Shown in pieces: positions 35,078 through 44,556 of a stretch of DNA of 64,000 bases. The first letter of the stretch is position 1. Each line of letters opens with the position of its first letter. Below the pieces are notes generated by a model that ran no database searches, was not told the origin of the DNA, and saw nothing but the letters and a program-made list of their open reading frames with translations. Source of the stretch: JBLUOA01 sp048060095 (GTDB lineage Bacteria > Pseudomonadota > Alphaproteobacteria > Rhodobacterales > Rhodobacteraceae); the NCBI RefSeq assembly GCF_048060095.1, contig NZ_JBLUOA010000001.1:1426001-1490000 (forward strand), read 5' to 3'. The position numbers were made by a program, and so were the translations under genes.

Positions 35078-35524
35078 ATGAAAACGATTGATCTTCCCCC
35101 AGTCTGGCTTGCGGTCTTTCTGGTGATCGCATGGGTGCAAAGCACCTATTGGACGGGGCTTTCCTTTGGCGGCGGTTGGGCCGACTTTTTGGGCGGGTTG
35201 TGTGTCGGTGGCGGCGTGTTGCTGATGGCCTTGGCGTTTGTTCAGTTCCGCAAGCATCAAACGACGGTTCATCCGCATGGTGAATCGAACGCCCTGATCC
35301 AATCCGGTGTCTACAAACGGTCGCGAAACCCGATCTACGTCGCTGACGCGCTGATTTTGACGGGTCTCATTCTGCGTTGGGATGCCGTCTTGTCACTACC
35401 ACTGATTCCGATTTTCGTTTGGGTGATCGAGCGGCGCTTCATCTTGCCCGAGGAAAAGCGCCTGCGCCGTCAATTTCGCGTTCAATATGCCGCTTATGAG
35501 CGCAAAGTCCGCCGATGGATATGA
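35078..35524 (+). CDS. Isoprenylcysteine carboxyl methyltransferase/PEMT-like membrane protein
   Basis: 148 residues with about three or four hydrophobic segments and the signature of the ICMT/phospholipid methyltransferase superfamily near the C-terminus: GVYKRSRNPIYVAD, ERRFILPEE and YAAYERKVRRWI. Such proteins use SAM in the membrane, but the substrate in bacteria is usually unknown. Starts 110 bp from divergent kynU. Confidence 0.85.
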   Translation: MKTIDLPPVWLAVFLVIAWVQSTYWTGLSFGGGWADFLGGLCVGGGVLLMALAFVQFRKHQTTVHPHGESNALIQSGVYKRSRNPIYVADALILTGLILRWDAVLSLPLIPIFVWVIERRFILPEEKRLRRQFRVQYAAYERKVRRWI

Positions 35525-35672
35525 TTGAAGTCGGTCCGACGCCGACGCTTTGTTGTGCTTCGCCAAAAGGCAGGTTATGAGACAAACGAACGAAAATGTC
35601 CGTAGGGCCGCCCGTTTTGAACAATTTGGAACGTGCGGTCTTTGTTTAGGTTAAATTGGGGGACAATCAGAC

Positions 35673-37247
35673 GTGAAAATCGGCGCACCTAAGGAAACGA
35701 TTGAGGGCGAAGCCAGAGTCGCGATGACTCCGGAAAGCGCCCGCGAACTGGCGAAGCTGGGTCATCAGTGCTTTATCGAGTCTGGTGCTGGCGAGGCGGC
35801 GGGTTTTTCAAACGCCGACTACCGTGATGCAGGTGTCGAGGTGGTGAAAACCGGCGCGGCGCTGTTCAAGGCGGTTGATATCGTCACCAAAGTGCGCCCT
35901 CCGACCGATACAGAAGTCAAACGCCTGGCCAAAGGGCAGACGCTGGTTTCTTTCTTCAATCCGGCAGGCAACGACAAGCTGATGCAGCAGGCCGCCGACA
36001 AAGGCGCAACCGTCATCGCGATGGAGATGGTGCCCCGCATCAGCCGTGCGCAGAAGATGGACGCGCTGTCGTCAATGGCGAACATCGCGGGCTACCGCGC
36101 TGTGATCGAGGCGGGCAACAACTTCGGTCGGTTCTTTACCGGGCAAATCACCGCTGCAGGCAAGGTGCCACCAGCGAAGGTTCTGGTCGTCGGGGCAGGG
36201 GTTGCGGGCCTTGCCGCGATCGGCACGTCGACGTCGCTCGGCGCGATCACCTATGCTTTTGATGTTCGCCCCGAAGTGGCCGAGCAGGTGGAATCGATGG
36301 GGGCGGAGTTCGTCTACCTCGATTTCGAAGAAGAACAAGCGGATGGATCGTCCTCGGGTGGCTATGCCAGTGTGTCGAGCCCGGAGTTCCGCGAGGCGCA
36401 GCTTGCCAAATTCCGCGAACTCGCGCCCGAAGTTGACATCGTCATCACGACCGCGCTGATCCCCAACCGCGAAGCGCCGGAATTGTGGACCGAGGATATG
36501 GTCAAGTCGATGAAGCCGGGTTCGGTGATCGTCGACCTTGCGGCGGAAAAGGGTGGTAACTGCAAGCTGACCGTGCCGGACGAAAAGATCGTGACCGCCA
36601 ATGGCGTAACGATCATCGGTTATACGGACTTCCCAAGCCGGATGGCGACGCAATCCTCATCGCTTTATGCGACCAACATCCGCCACATGATGACGGACCT
36701 GACGCCCGAAAAGGACGGCAAGGTCAATCACGACATGGAAGATGATGTGATCCGTGGCGCGACCGTGACCCACAAGGGCAAGATCACCTTCCCGCCACCG
36801 CCGCCGAAAGTGCAGGCAATTGCGGCCGCGCCTAAGAAAGAGGCGCCGCGCGAACTGACAGCGGAGGAGAAACGCGCGAAGGAGGTCGCAGCGTTCAAGG
36901 CGCAGACCAAGCAACAGTTCACGCTGCTTGGCGTAGGTGGGGTGCTGATGCTACTGGTGGGGCTGTTCGCACCGCCGAGCTTCATGCAGCACTTCATCGT
37001 CTTCGTGCTGGCCGTTTTTGTCGGGTTCCAGGTGATCTGGAACGTGTCGCATTCGCTGCACACACCGCTCATGGCGATAACGAACGCGATTTCGTCGATC
37101 ATCATCCTTGGCGCGCTGATGCAGATCGGGTCCGGTTCGTTCCTCGTGATCTTGCTGGCGGCGCTGTCTGTCTTCATGGCCGGGATTAACATCTTCGGCG
37201 GCTTCCTCGTCACACGGCGCATGCTTGCCATGTTCCAGAAATCTTAA
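35673..37247 (+). CDS. pntA: NAD(P) transhydrogenase subunit alpha
   Basis: Proton-translocating transhydrogenase; the alpha subunit binds NAD(H) and supplies part of the membrane domain. 524 residues in one chain: domain I (about 1-375, with VLVVGAGVAGLAAIGTS near 170), an Ala/Pro/Lys linker (about 375-405), and four membrane helices at the C-terminus. The one-chain form resembles E. coli rather than species with split pntAA/pntAB. Start is GTG 35673 after a GGGGGA site. pntB follows 14 bp later. Confidence 0.97.
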   Translation: MKIGAPKETIEGEARVAMTPESARELAKLGHQCFIESGAGEAAGFSNADYRDAGVEVVKTGAALFKAVDIVTKVRPPTDTEVKRLAKGQTLVSFFNPAGNDKLMQQAADKGATVIAMEMVPRISRAQKMDALSSMANIAGYRAVIEAGNNFGRFFTGQITAAGKVPPAKVLVVGAGVAGLAAIGTSTSLGAITYAFDVRPEVAEQVESMGAEFVYLDFEEEQADGSSSGGYASVSSPEFREAQLAKFRELAPEVDIVITTALIPNREAPELWTEDMVKSMKPGSVIVDLAAEKGGNCKLTVPDEKIVTANGVTIIGYTDFPSRMATQSSSLYATNIRHMMTDLTPEKDGKVNHDMEDDVIRGATVTHKGKITFPPPPPKVQAIAAAPKKEAPRELTAEEKRAKEVAAFKAQTKQQFTLLGVGGVLMLLVGLFAPPSFMQHFIVFVLAVFVGFQVIWNVSHSLHTPLMAITNAISSIIILGALMQIGSGSFLVILLAALSVFMAGINIFGGFLVTRRMLAMFQKS

Positions 37248-37261
37248 GGGGGGCCGAAGCA

Positions 37262-38695
37262 ATGGAATCTGGTTTCACAACTGCCGCTTATGTTGTCGCG
37301 GCTGTTCTATTCATCCTGTCGCTTGGTGGCCTTTCGGGTCAAGAAAGCGCAAAGCGTGCCGTGTGGTACGGCATCGTCGGAATGGGCCTTGCGGTTCTTG
37401 CGACGCTGATTGGCCCCGGTTCGGGCTTTTGGCTGCTATCGTTGCTGCTGATCGCGGCCGGTGGTTTCATCGGCATCAATGTGGCGCAGCGCGTGCAAAT
37501 GACCGAGATGCCGCAGCTTGTGGCGGCAATGCATTCCCTCGTCGGTTTGGCGGCGGTCTTTGTCGGCTTTAACGCCCATTTCGAAATGGTCCGCGTCGGC
37601 GCGATGAACGAAGAGGCGCGCCAAGCGCTTGAGGGATTTGCCGCCGTTCTTGCGCACAAGAACGGCGCCGAACTGGCGATCCTGAAGGTCGAACTGTTCC
37701 TCGGAATCTTTATCGGGGCAATCACCTTCACCGGCTCTGTCGTGGCCTTCGGTAAGCTCGCTGGCAAGCTCACGAGTGCGGCGACTAAGTTGCCGGGCGG
37801 GCATATGCTGAACCTCGCCGCGGCGATCATCTCGCTGATCTGCCTGTTCTGGTATTTCAACACCGGGGGTTTCTTCCCGCTGTTCCTGATGACGCTTGCT
37901 GCGCTATTCATCGGTTATCATCTGATCATGGGCATCGGCGGCGCCGATATGCCGGTGGTCGTGTCGATGCTGAACTCCTACTCGGGGTGGGCGGCTGCGG
38001 CGATCGGCTTCTCGCTTGGTAACGATTTGCTGATTGTTGTCGGCGCGCTTGTCGGCTCCTCCGGTGCGATCCTGTCCTACATCATGTGTAAGGCGATGAA
38101 CCGGCACTTTGTGAGTGTCATCCTCGGCGGGTTCGGCAACACAACCGGCCCAGCGATGGAGGTCGAGGGCGAGCAAATCGCAATCGACGCCGACGGTGTT
38201 GCTGCGGCGCTGAATGAAGCCGACAGCGTTGTCATCATCCCTGGCTACGGGATGGCCGTCGCACAGGCGCAACAGGCGGTCAGCGAGTTGACCCGCAAGT
38301 TGCGCGACAAGGGCAAGAACGTGCGGTTTGCGATCCACCCGGTCGCCGGACGTTTGCCCGGCCACATGAACGTGCTGCTGGCCGAGGCCAAGGTGCCCTA
38401 CGACATCGTGCTTGAGATGGACGAGATTAACGATGACTTCCCCGATACGGATGTCGCCATCGTCATCGGGTCCAATGACATTGTGAACCCGGCGGCACAG
38501 GACGACCCCAACAGCCCCATCGCGGGGATGCCGGTGCTGGAATGCTGGAAAGCCAAGCAGGTGTTTGTTTCCAAACGCGGGCAGGGCACAGGGTATTCGG
38601 GGATCGAGAACCCGTTGTTCTACAAGGAAAACACCCGGATGTTCTATGGCGACGCCAAGGACAGTGTGAACAAGCTGTTGTCGCTGATCGACTAG
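37262..38695 (+). CDS. pntB: NAD(P) transhydrogenase subunit beta
   Basis: 477 residues: about eight or nine membrane helices (to about 270), then the NADP(H)-binding domain III with VIIPGYGMAVAQAQ, FAIHPVAGRLPGHMNVLLAEA and VIGSNDIVNPAA. Together with PntA it makes NADPH at the expense of the proton gradient. Cotranscribed with pntA and ended by a strong terminator. Confidence 0.97.
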   Translation: MESGFTTAAYVVAAVLFILSLGGLSGQESAKRAVWYGIVGMGLAVLATLIGPGSGFWLLSLLLIAAGGFIGINVAQRVQMTEMPQLVAAMHSLVGLAAVFVGFNAHFEMVRVGAMNEEARQALEGFAAVLAHKNGAELAILKVELFLGIFIGAITFTGSVVAFGKLAGKLTSAATKLPGGHMLNLAAAIISLICLFWYFNTGGFFPLFLMTLAALFIGYHLIMGIGGADMPVVVSMLNSYSGWAAAAIGFSLGNDLLIVVGALVGSSGAILSYIMCKAMNRHFVSVILGGFGNTTGPAMEVEGEQIAIDADGVAAALNEADSVVIIPGYGMAVAQAQQAVSELTRKLRDKGKNVRFAIHPVAGRLPGHMNVLLAEAKVPYDIVLEMDEINDDFPDTDVAIVIGSNDIVNPAAQDDPNSPIAGMPVLECWKAKQVFVSKRGQGTGYSGIENPLFYKENTRMFYGDAKDSVNKLLSLID

Positions 38696-38714
38696 GCCAC
38701 ACGCGATCACAGTC

Positions 38715-38749
38715 AAACGCCCCGCGGATCAAGTCTGCGGGGCGTTTTT
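38715..38749 (+). terminator. Intrinsic terminator after pntAB
   Basis: Stem AAACGCCCCGC / GCGGGGCGTTT (38715-38725 with 38737-38747) followed by a T run, 20 bases after the pntB stop. Confidence 0.9.
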
Positions 38750-38785
38750 CGTTTCGGACTGCTTGTGATCCCGTTCGGTATGCGA

Positions 38786-38799
38786 TTGTGTTCACACAA
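38786..38799. promoter_or_regulatory. 14-bp inverted repeat before the DUF3422 gene
   Basis: TTGTGTTCACACAA, arms of 6 bp around TC, about 80 bp before the DUF3422 start. Possible regulator site; consensus not recognised. Confidence 0.25.
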
Positions 38800-38876
38800 C
38801 TTATTGAAATGTGGCAATTTTTCCGTTTACTCCCGATTAAATCTCGCTACGTTGGCGCGAAATCTGGAGAGTGCCG

Positions 38877-40157
38877 ATGAGCCCGATCAAGGACCACCCG
38901 TTGCGCTATCAGCTCGCGAATGAGCTTCACGCCCGCCCGTTTCCGTCTCAGGGTGCGCCGAGCCATGCGATCTATCTGGCGATCAAGCGTTCGAACGGTG
39001 CTGCCCATCGGGATCGGTCTGCCGATCATGCGCATCTGAACGCGCTTCTGGAGCGGCATGGCGTGCAAAGCCCGCCGGCAGACGCAACGCATTTCTACGG
39101 TCAGATCGGGCGGAACCAGTTGAAATGGGAAAGCCACAGCGAATTCGTGACCTATACGGTGTTCTGCAATGGGCTGGGTGCGCGGCCCTTTGATCCGGCG
39201 GCATTCGAGGTTTTTCCATCTAGCTGGTTGTCCGACGCACCCGGAGAGCGGATGACATCCGCGCTGATCCACATCGACATGATGCCGGCTAACGATACGC
39301 TCCATCAGAACCTGCATAACTGGTTCGTGCCTGAAAGCCTCGCTGTTAGTCACGTGCTGGGTCAGTCAGCGACCATCGCCGGAGATTTTCGTATAGATGA
39401 CGCGGGCCACGCCCGCTTTGCTGTCTTTGTCGAACCCGGGATCGGCATGCGGCGCATCGGGCGCATCGTGCAGCGCGTGTGCGAAGTCGAGACCTACAAG
39501 ACGATGGCGATGCTCGGCTTTCAGCGCGCCCGTGGCATGCAGAGTCGGATGAATGAAATTGACGGAGAGTTGGCCGGACTGCTTGACGATATGTGCCACG
39601 AGATATCCAGCCCGGACGTCACGTTGAAGTCGCTTCTGAAGATATCTTCCGAGCTTGAAAAGCTGTTGGCGCAGTCCACTTTCCGGTTCGGCGCAACGAA
39701 AGCCTACGAGGCCATCGTGAACCAGCGCATCGATATATTGCGTGAGGATCGGTTCGAAGGTCGCCAGACCTTTGCAGAGTTCATGATGCGCCGATTTGAT
39801 CCCGCAATGCGAACGGTTCAATCCACGAAGGAGCGACTTCGTGAGATGGCGGCGAGGGCAACCCGCGCAGGCGAGTTGCTGCGAACAAGAGTAGATGTTG
39901 AGCGGTCGGCGCAAAACCAGCAATTGCTCGAGAGTATGAACCAGCGGGCCGATCGGCAGCTGCGATTGCAAAAGACGGTCGAAGGTTTGTCGGTTGTCGC
40001 GATCAGCTACTACGCCGTCAATCTGTTGACCAACGTCGCGCTGCCGATGGCAACTAGGTTGGGCATCGAAAAGCCGTGGTTGATGGCAGGCCTCACACCA
40101 TTGGTGATATTCGGCGTCTGGGCGATTGTGCGCCAGATACGCAAATCCGTCTTTTAG
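38877..40157 (+). CDS. DUF3422 family protein with C-terminal membrane helices
   Basis: 426 residues. A soluble N-terminal domain (HPLRYQLANELHARPFP is the family's start motif) is followed by a helical, partly coiled-coil stretch (about 230-375) and two transmembrane helices at the end (about 375-420). The layout resembles a membrane-anchored cytoplasmic sensor or transporter-associated protein, but the function is unknown. ATG 38877 is favoured over the in-frame GTG at 38871 because CTGGAGA is then well spaced. Confidence 0.85.
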   Translation: MSPIKDHPLRYQLANELHARPFPSQGAPSHAIYLAIKRSNGAAHRDRSADHAHLNALLERHGVQSPPADATHFYGQIGRNQLKWESHSEFVTYTVFCNGLGARPFDPAAFEVFPSSWLSDAPGERMTSALIHIDMMPANDTLHQNLHNWFVPESLAVSHVLGQSATIAGDFRIDDAGHARFAVFVEPGIGMRRIGRIVQRVCEVETYKTMAMLGFQRARGMQSRMNEIDGELAGLLDDMCHEISSPDVTLKSLLKISSELEKLLAQSTFRFGATKAYEAIVNQRIDILREDRFEGRQTFAEFMMRRFDPAMRTVQSTKERLREMAARATRAGELLRTRVDVERSAQNQQLLESMNQRADRQLRLQKTVEGLSVVAISYYAVNLLTNVALPMATRLGIEKPWLMAGLTPLVIFGVWAIVRQIRKSVF

Positions 40158-40238
40158 CGGATTGCGTTGGTAGCTGTCTTGGCGAGGTGCTAAGCATCGC
40201 CTGACACAGTAATCGACATATCAACTGGGGATTCACAC

Positions 40239-41402
40239 ATGCCCGTCAAAAACCGTTTTGCTGAGCTTCACGATGAAATCACCGAATGGCGTCGGCACCT
40301 GCATCAGAACCCGGAACTGTTGTTTGATACCCACGAAACCGCGGCTTTTGTTGAACGCAAGCTGACGGATTTCGGTTGCGATGAAATCGTCACCGGGATT
40401 GGACGCACCGGTGTTGTCGGTGTGATCCACGGGGCGTCTAACGCTTCTGGCAAAGTCATCGGTCTGCGGGCCGACATGGACGCGCTGCCGATTGTTGAGG
40501 CGACGGGGCTTGATTATGCCTCAAAAAATGTCGGTAAGATGCACGCCTGCGGGCACGACGGCCACACGGCAATGTTGCTCGGCGCGGCAAAGTATCTGGC
40601 GGAGACGCGAAATTTTGACGGCACCTGTGTCGTCATCTTTCAGCCTGCCGAAGAAGGCGGCGGCGGCGGACGCGAAATGTGCGAAGACGGGCTGATGGAA
40701 CGGTTCGGCATTCAGGAAGTCTACGGGATGCACAATTGGCCCGGCCAGCCAATCGGAAGCTTTGCCATCCGCCCCGGCGCGTTCTTTGCCGCGACGGATC
40801 AGTTTGAGATCACGTTGGAAGGGCGGGGCGGGCACGCCGCGAAACCCCATGAAACGATAGACCCGACGGTGATCGCCAGCCAGATCGTGCTGTCGCTACA
40901 GACGATTGCCAGCCGCAGCGTGAACCCGGTTGAACAGGTCGTCGTGTCCGTTACCTCGTTTGAAACCGAAAGCACGGCGTTCAATGTCATTCCTCAAAAG
41001 GTCTTTCTGAAGGGCACCGTTCGCACGTTAAGCCAATCGGTGCGCGACATGGCCGAGGATCGCCTGACCGAAATTACCACGCTGACCGCGCAAGCCTTTG
41101 GTGGCGTGGCCGAGATCAACTACATGCGCGGCTATCCAGTAATGGTGAACCACGATGCGCAGACGGAATTCGCGGCGGATGTCGCAAGCACAGTCGCCGG
41201 GGAATGCAACGACGCGCCGTTGATCATGGGCGGCGAGGACTTCGCCTATATGCTCGAAGAGCGACCCGGCGCTTACATTCTGGTCGGCAACGGTGAAACA
41301 GCGGCGGTTCACCATCCCGAATATAACTTCAACGACGAAGCGATCCCGGCGGGCTGTAGCTGGTGGGCCGAGATTGTCGAGCGCCGGATGCCCGCCGCCT
41401 AA
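40239..41402 (+). CDS. M20 family amidohydrolase (hippurate hydrolase-like)
   Basis: 387-residue cytoplasmic metallopeptidase of the M20D group, which removes acyl groups from amino acids (hippurate, N-acetyl or indole conjugates). Metal-site motifs are visible: LRADMDALP, GKMHACGHDGHTAMLL, PAEEGGGGGREM and GGEDFAYMLEERPG. The Cys in HACGHD is typical of the group. Its stop overlaps the convergent mmsB stop by 4 bp. Substrate not determinable. Confidence 0.9.
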   Translation: MPVKNRFAELHDEITEWRRHLHQNPELLFDTHETAAFVERKLTDFGCDEIVTGIGRTGVVGVIHGASNASGKVIGLRADMDALPIVEATGLDYASKNVGKMHACGHDGHTAMLLGAAKYLAETRNFDGTCVVIFQPAEEGGGGGREMCEDGLMERFGIQEVYGMHNWPGQPIGSFAIRPGAFFAATDQFEITLEGRGGHAAKPHETIDPTVIASQIVLSLQTIASRSVNPVEQVVVSVTSFETESTAFNVIPQKVFLKGTVRTLSQSVRDMAEDRLTEITTLTAQAFGGVAEINYMRGYPVMVNHDAQTEFAADVASTVAGECNDAPLIMGGEDFAYMLEERPGAYILVGNGETAAVHHPEYNFNDEAIPAGCSWWAEIVERRMPAA

Positions 41403-42271
41403 TCGCGCCCGCGCTTTTCAAACCGGGGTAGCATGGCGGAGAAGTCCGTGCCTTCGCCGCCTTCATCTTCAACGAATTGGGCGTAAAGGTCGGCGGCGTG
41501 CTGGCCCAGCGGTGTGTCGGCGTCGGCGGTCTCGGCGGCCTGCTGGCTGAGCCGTAGGTCTTTCAGCATCAATTCCGACGCGAAACCGGGTTTGTAGCCA
41601 TTGTCTGCCGGGCTTTGCGGCCCGACGCCGGGGGCGGGGCAGTAGGCATTCATCACCCAGCTATAGCCGGAGGAGGTCGACACAACGTCGAACATCTTTT
41701 GCCGATCAAGGCCAAGCTTGTCGGCCAGCGCGAAGGCCTCGCAGGTGCCGATCATGGTGATGCCAAGGATCATGTTGTTGCAGATCTTCGCGGCTTGCCC
41801 GGCACCGGATGCACCGCAATGCACGGCTTTTTGGCCCATGATGTCGAAAAGCGGCGCGACCTTGGCAAACCCGTCCTCGGTGCCACCGGCCATGAAGGTC
41901 AGCGTTCCGGCGGATGCGCCACCTATCCCGCCAGAGACGGGTGCATCGACCGCTAACAGATCCGCGCTTGCCGCATCCTCAGCCACGGCGCGGGCGCTTT
42001 CGACGTCAACGGTTGAGCAGTCGAGGAACACGGCACCTTTCGACATGACAGGGATGATGTCAGCAGCGACCGCGCGCAGGATGTCGCCGTTCGGCAGCAT
42101 CGTCAGAACCACATCCGCGTCTTTTGCCGCGTCCGCCGCGCTGTCCGCCCTTGCAACACCCTCTGGGCAGGGGGCGGCAAGGTCGAACCCCGTCACTTCA
42201 TGGCCTGCAGCGGCCAGATTGGCCGCCATGGGTGCACCCATGTTCCCGAGTCCGATGAATCCGATCTTCAT
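41399..42271 (-). CDS. mmsB: 3-hydroxyisobutyrate dehydrogenase
   Basis: NAD enzyme oxidising 3-hydroxyisobutyrate to methylmalonate semialdehyde in valine degradation. 290 residues: Rossmann start GFIGLGNMGAPMAANL, substrate loop DAPVSGGIGGASAGTL and the catalytic-lysine region GAGQAAKICNNM. Its ATG overlaps the stop of the preceding hydrolase gene by 4 bp; last gene of the three-gene valine operon. Confidence 0.96.
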   Translation of the reverse strand: MKIGFIGLGNMGAPMAANLAAAGHEVTGFDLAAPCPEGVARADSAADAAKDADVVLTMLPNGDILRAVAADIIPVMSKGAVFLDCSTVDVESARAVAEDAASADLLAVDAPVSGGIGGASAGTLTFMAGGTEDGFAKVAPLFDIMGQKAVHCGASGAGQAAKICNNMILGITMIGTCEAFALADKLGLDRQKMFDVVSTSSGYSWVMNAYCPAPGVGPQSPADNGYKPGFASELMLKDLRLSQQAAETADADTPLGQHAADLYAQFVEDEGGEGTDFSAMLPRFEKRGRD

Positions 42272-43314
42272 GGTGTGTTCCCCTCAAAATCCAAGGTTAC
42301 GCCCGGAATGGGCAGAAGCATATTAACGACGTCCGCGGCCGGCACATCCGCCGGCCCGGTGTGCTTCCAGTTCGGGTTGCGATCCTTGTCGATAATCTGC
42401 GCACGGATGCCTTCGACAAAATCGCCATGTTCAGCGGCGCGATAGGTGAACCGGTATTCGTGATCAAGCGCGCGGCGGATCGACTCTGCCCCGCGCACCC
42501 GATGGATGATCTCAAGCGCGGAGGCCATCGATAGGGGAGAGTTTCGGTTAAGCGTCTTTAACGCCTTTGCCGCAAACTCCGTGCCTGCGTTTTCGAGGGA
42601 TCGGACAATATCGCCGAGCCGTTCGCCACCAAAATGTTCGTCGATTTCCGGGCGGAGTGCTGCGAGTTGGCTGTCAGGCGCAGCACTGGCTGCGGCATCG
42701 ATCAACGTCCAATCGCCCGTTTCGATCAGCTGCTCGGTCAGGTCTGGCCATTTTCCCTCAGGGATGTAGTAATCCGCAAACCCCGCAAGGATCGCGTCAC
42801 CCGGACCCATCCGTCCCGCCGTCAACCCAAGGTATTCGCCCAGCCGTCCCGGCGCCCGCGACAGGATGAGCGATCCGCCGACATCGGGGATCAGGCCGAT
42901 CCCGCATTCGGGCATTGCGATCTGGCTGCTGTCCCCCACGACGCGGTGCGAGCCGTGACAGCCGACCCCCACGCCGCCGCCCATGGTGAAGCCCTGCATC
43001 AGGCTTGCGACGGGTTTCGGAAATTCGAACAGCTTCGCGTTCATCCGGTATTCGTCGCGCCAAAAGCGGCGTCCATAGTCGTAGTCGCCCGCGCGCCCGG
43101 TCTCATACATCTCCACAATATCGCCGCCGGCGCAGAAGGCGCGGTCGCCCTTCGCGTCGAACAGGATCATCGCGACCTGATCGTCGTCGCGCCATGCATC
43201 AAGGGCGGCTTCGATCTCAAGACACATCTCATAGCTCAACGCGTTCAGCGCCTTCGGCCGATCAAGCGTGATATGCCCGATCTTACCCGCCTTGCGTATA
43301 TGGATGTCGGGCAT
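42268..43314 (-). CDS. 3-hydroxyisobutyryl-CoA hydrolase (crotonase superfamily)
   Basis: 348-residue crotonase-fold protein. Oxyanion and active-site stretches FCAGGDIVEMYE and QGFTMGGGVGVGCHGSHRVV, plus AMPECGIGLIPDVGGS with its conserved Glu and Asp, match HIBCH rather than simple enoyl-CoA hydratases; so does the length. The ATG at 43314 shares one base with the upstream stop (TGATG). Placement between an acyl-CoA dehydrogenase and mmsB fits the hydrolase step of valine degradation. Confidence 0.93.
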   Translation of the reverse strand: MPDIHIRKAGKIGHITLDRPKALNALSYEMCLEIEAALDAWRDDDQVAMILFDAKGDRAFCAGGDIVEMYETGRAGDYDYGRRFWRDEYRMNAKLFEFPKPVASLMQGFTMGGGVGVGCHGSHRVVGDSSQIAMPECGIGLIPDVGGSLILSRAPGRLGEYLGLTAGRMGPGDAILAGFADYYIPEGKWPDLTEQLIETGDWTLIDAAASAAPDSQLAALRPEIDEHFGGERLGDIVRSLENAGTEFAAKALKTLNRNSPLSMASALEIIHRVRGAESIRRALDHEYRFTYRAAEHGDFVEGIRAQIIDKDRNPNWKHTGPADVPAADVVNMLLPIPGVTLDFEGNTP

Positions 43315-44459
43315 CAACCGCGCTCCGCCAGCAATTGCCGCGACACGATCAGACGCATGACTTCGTTGGTGCCTTCGAGGATTTCGTGGACCCGAAGGTC
43401 ACGCACCAGCTTTTCGATACCGTAGTCCGCGAGGTAGCCGTAGCCGCCATGAAGTTGCAGGCATTGGTTCACGATCTTTGACCCGGTTTCCGTGACCAGC
43501 CGCTTTGCCATCGCGCAGAACTTCGTCGCGTCGGGCGCGCCGGTATCGTATTTCCACGCCGCTTGACGCAGGAAGGTGCGGGCGGCCTGTAATTCGATTT
43601 CCATATCCGCTAGGCGGAATTGAAGCGCTTGGAACTGGTCGATGGTTTTGCCAAACGCCTTGCGTTCACCCATATAGGCCATCGTCGCGTCAAGCGCCGC
43701 TTGCGCCGCACCCAGTGAGCATGCAGAGATATTCAGCCGCCCACCATCAAGCCCGGCCATCGCGTAGGTGAACCCCTTGCCGACCTCGCCCAGAAGGTTG
43801 CCGGCGGGGATGTTGCAATCGTCCATCTGGACCTGCCGCGTCGGTTGTGCGCGCCAGCCCATCTTGTCTTCCAACCCGCCAAAGGACAGCCCGTCCAACC
43901 CGTCATCGACGATCATGGTTGAAATGCCCTTCGGTCCCGCGTCGCCTGTCCGGCACATCACGATATAGGCGTCCGCATAACCGCCGCCAGAGATGAACGC
44001 CTTGGTCCCCGTCAGGCTATAGCCTTGATCGGTTTCAATCGCCTTGGTCTTCAGCGCTGCCGCGTCTGACCCTGAACCGGGCTCGGTCAGGCAATAGGCA
44101 AAGAACTTTTCCATGCTGACCGCAGGGGCGAGGTATTTTTGCTGTAAGTCTGCGCTGCCGAAGCGGTCGATCATCGCGGCGCACATATTGTGGATCGACA
44201 GGAAGGCGGCTGTTGCGGGGCAGGCCATGCTCAGCGCTTCGAACACCAGCGTTGCGTCGAGCCGCGTGAGGCCGGAGCCGCCGTTTTCTTCAGAAACATA
44301 CAAGCCCCCGAACCCCAGCTCCGCCAGTTTCGGCCAAAGGTCTTTCGGGATCGTGCCTTGCTGTTCCCAGTCTTTTGCGAAGGGGGCGATGTGTTCCTCG
44401 CCGAACGCCTTTGCCATATCGAAAATAGCTGTCTGTTCCTCGCTGAGGGCAAAATCCAT
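43314..44459 (-). CDS. Acyl-CoA dehydrogenase, probably isobutyryl-CoA dehydrogenase
   Basis: 381-residue FAD enzyme. Typical motifs are YCLTEPGSGSDAAALKT (substrate/FAD), a GGxG-type FAD site, and the C-terminal LQLHGGYGYLADYGIEKLVRDLRVHEILEGTNEVM, which includes the catalytic region. The start is ATG 44459 with GGGAGG at good spacing. As the first gene of the operon with HIBCH and mmsB, its likely substrate is isobutyryl-CoA from valine; enoyl-CoA hydratase must come from elsewhere. Confidence 0.93.
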   Translation of the reverse strand: MDFALSEEQTAIFDMAKAFGEEHIAPFAKDWEQQGTIPKDLWPKLAELGFGGLYVSEENGGSGLTRLDATLVFEALSMACPATAAFLSIHNMCAAMIDRFGSADLQQKYLAPAVSMEKFFAYCLTEPGSGSDAAALKTKAIETDQGYSLTGTKAFISGGGYADAYIVMCRTGDAGPKGISTMIVDDGLDGLSFGGLEDKMGWRAQPTRQVQMDDCNIPAGNLLGEVGKGFTYAMAGLDGGRLNISACSLGAAQAALDATMAYMGERKAFGKTIDQFQALQFRLADMEIELQAARTFLRQAAWKYDTGAPDATKFCAMAKRLVTETGSKIVNQCLQLHGGYGYLADYGIEKLVRDLRVHEILEGTNEVMRLIVSRQLLAERG

Positions 44460-44483
44460 CGGGCAACCTCCCATCCGCTTGAA

Positions 44484-44499
44484 TTGAACGCTTGTTTAA
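44484..44499. promoter_or_regulatory. Candidate TetR-type operator before the valine operon
   Basis: TTGAACGCTTGTTTAA is a near-palindrome (TTGAAC / GTTTAA, one mismatch) 25 bp before the acyl-CoA dehydrogenase start. It resembles operators of TetR regulators of acyl-CoA metabolism. A second perfect inverted repeat, CTTGCA-N7-TGCAAG, lies at 44509-44527. Confidence 0.4.
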
Positions 44500-44556
44500 T
44501 TACTAATTCTTGCAGAAGTTTTGCAAGAGCAGATTTTCCGGATCGGCGGTTTGCCC

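Noticed and set aside
35617..35632. GAAC-N6-GAAC before pntA as an SOS box
   Set aside because: The spacing is 6 instead of 7 and pntAB is not a known SOS target.
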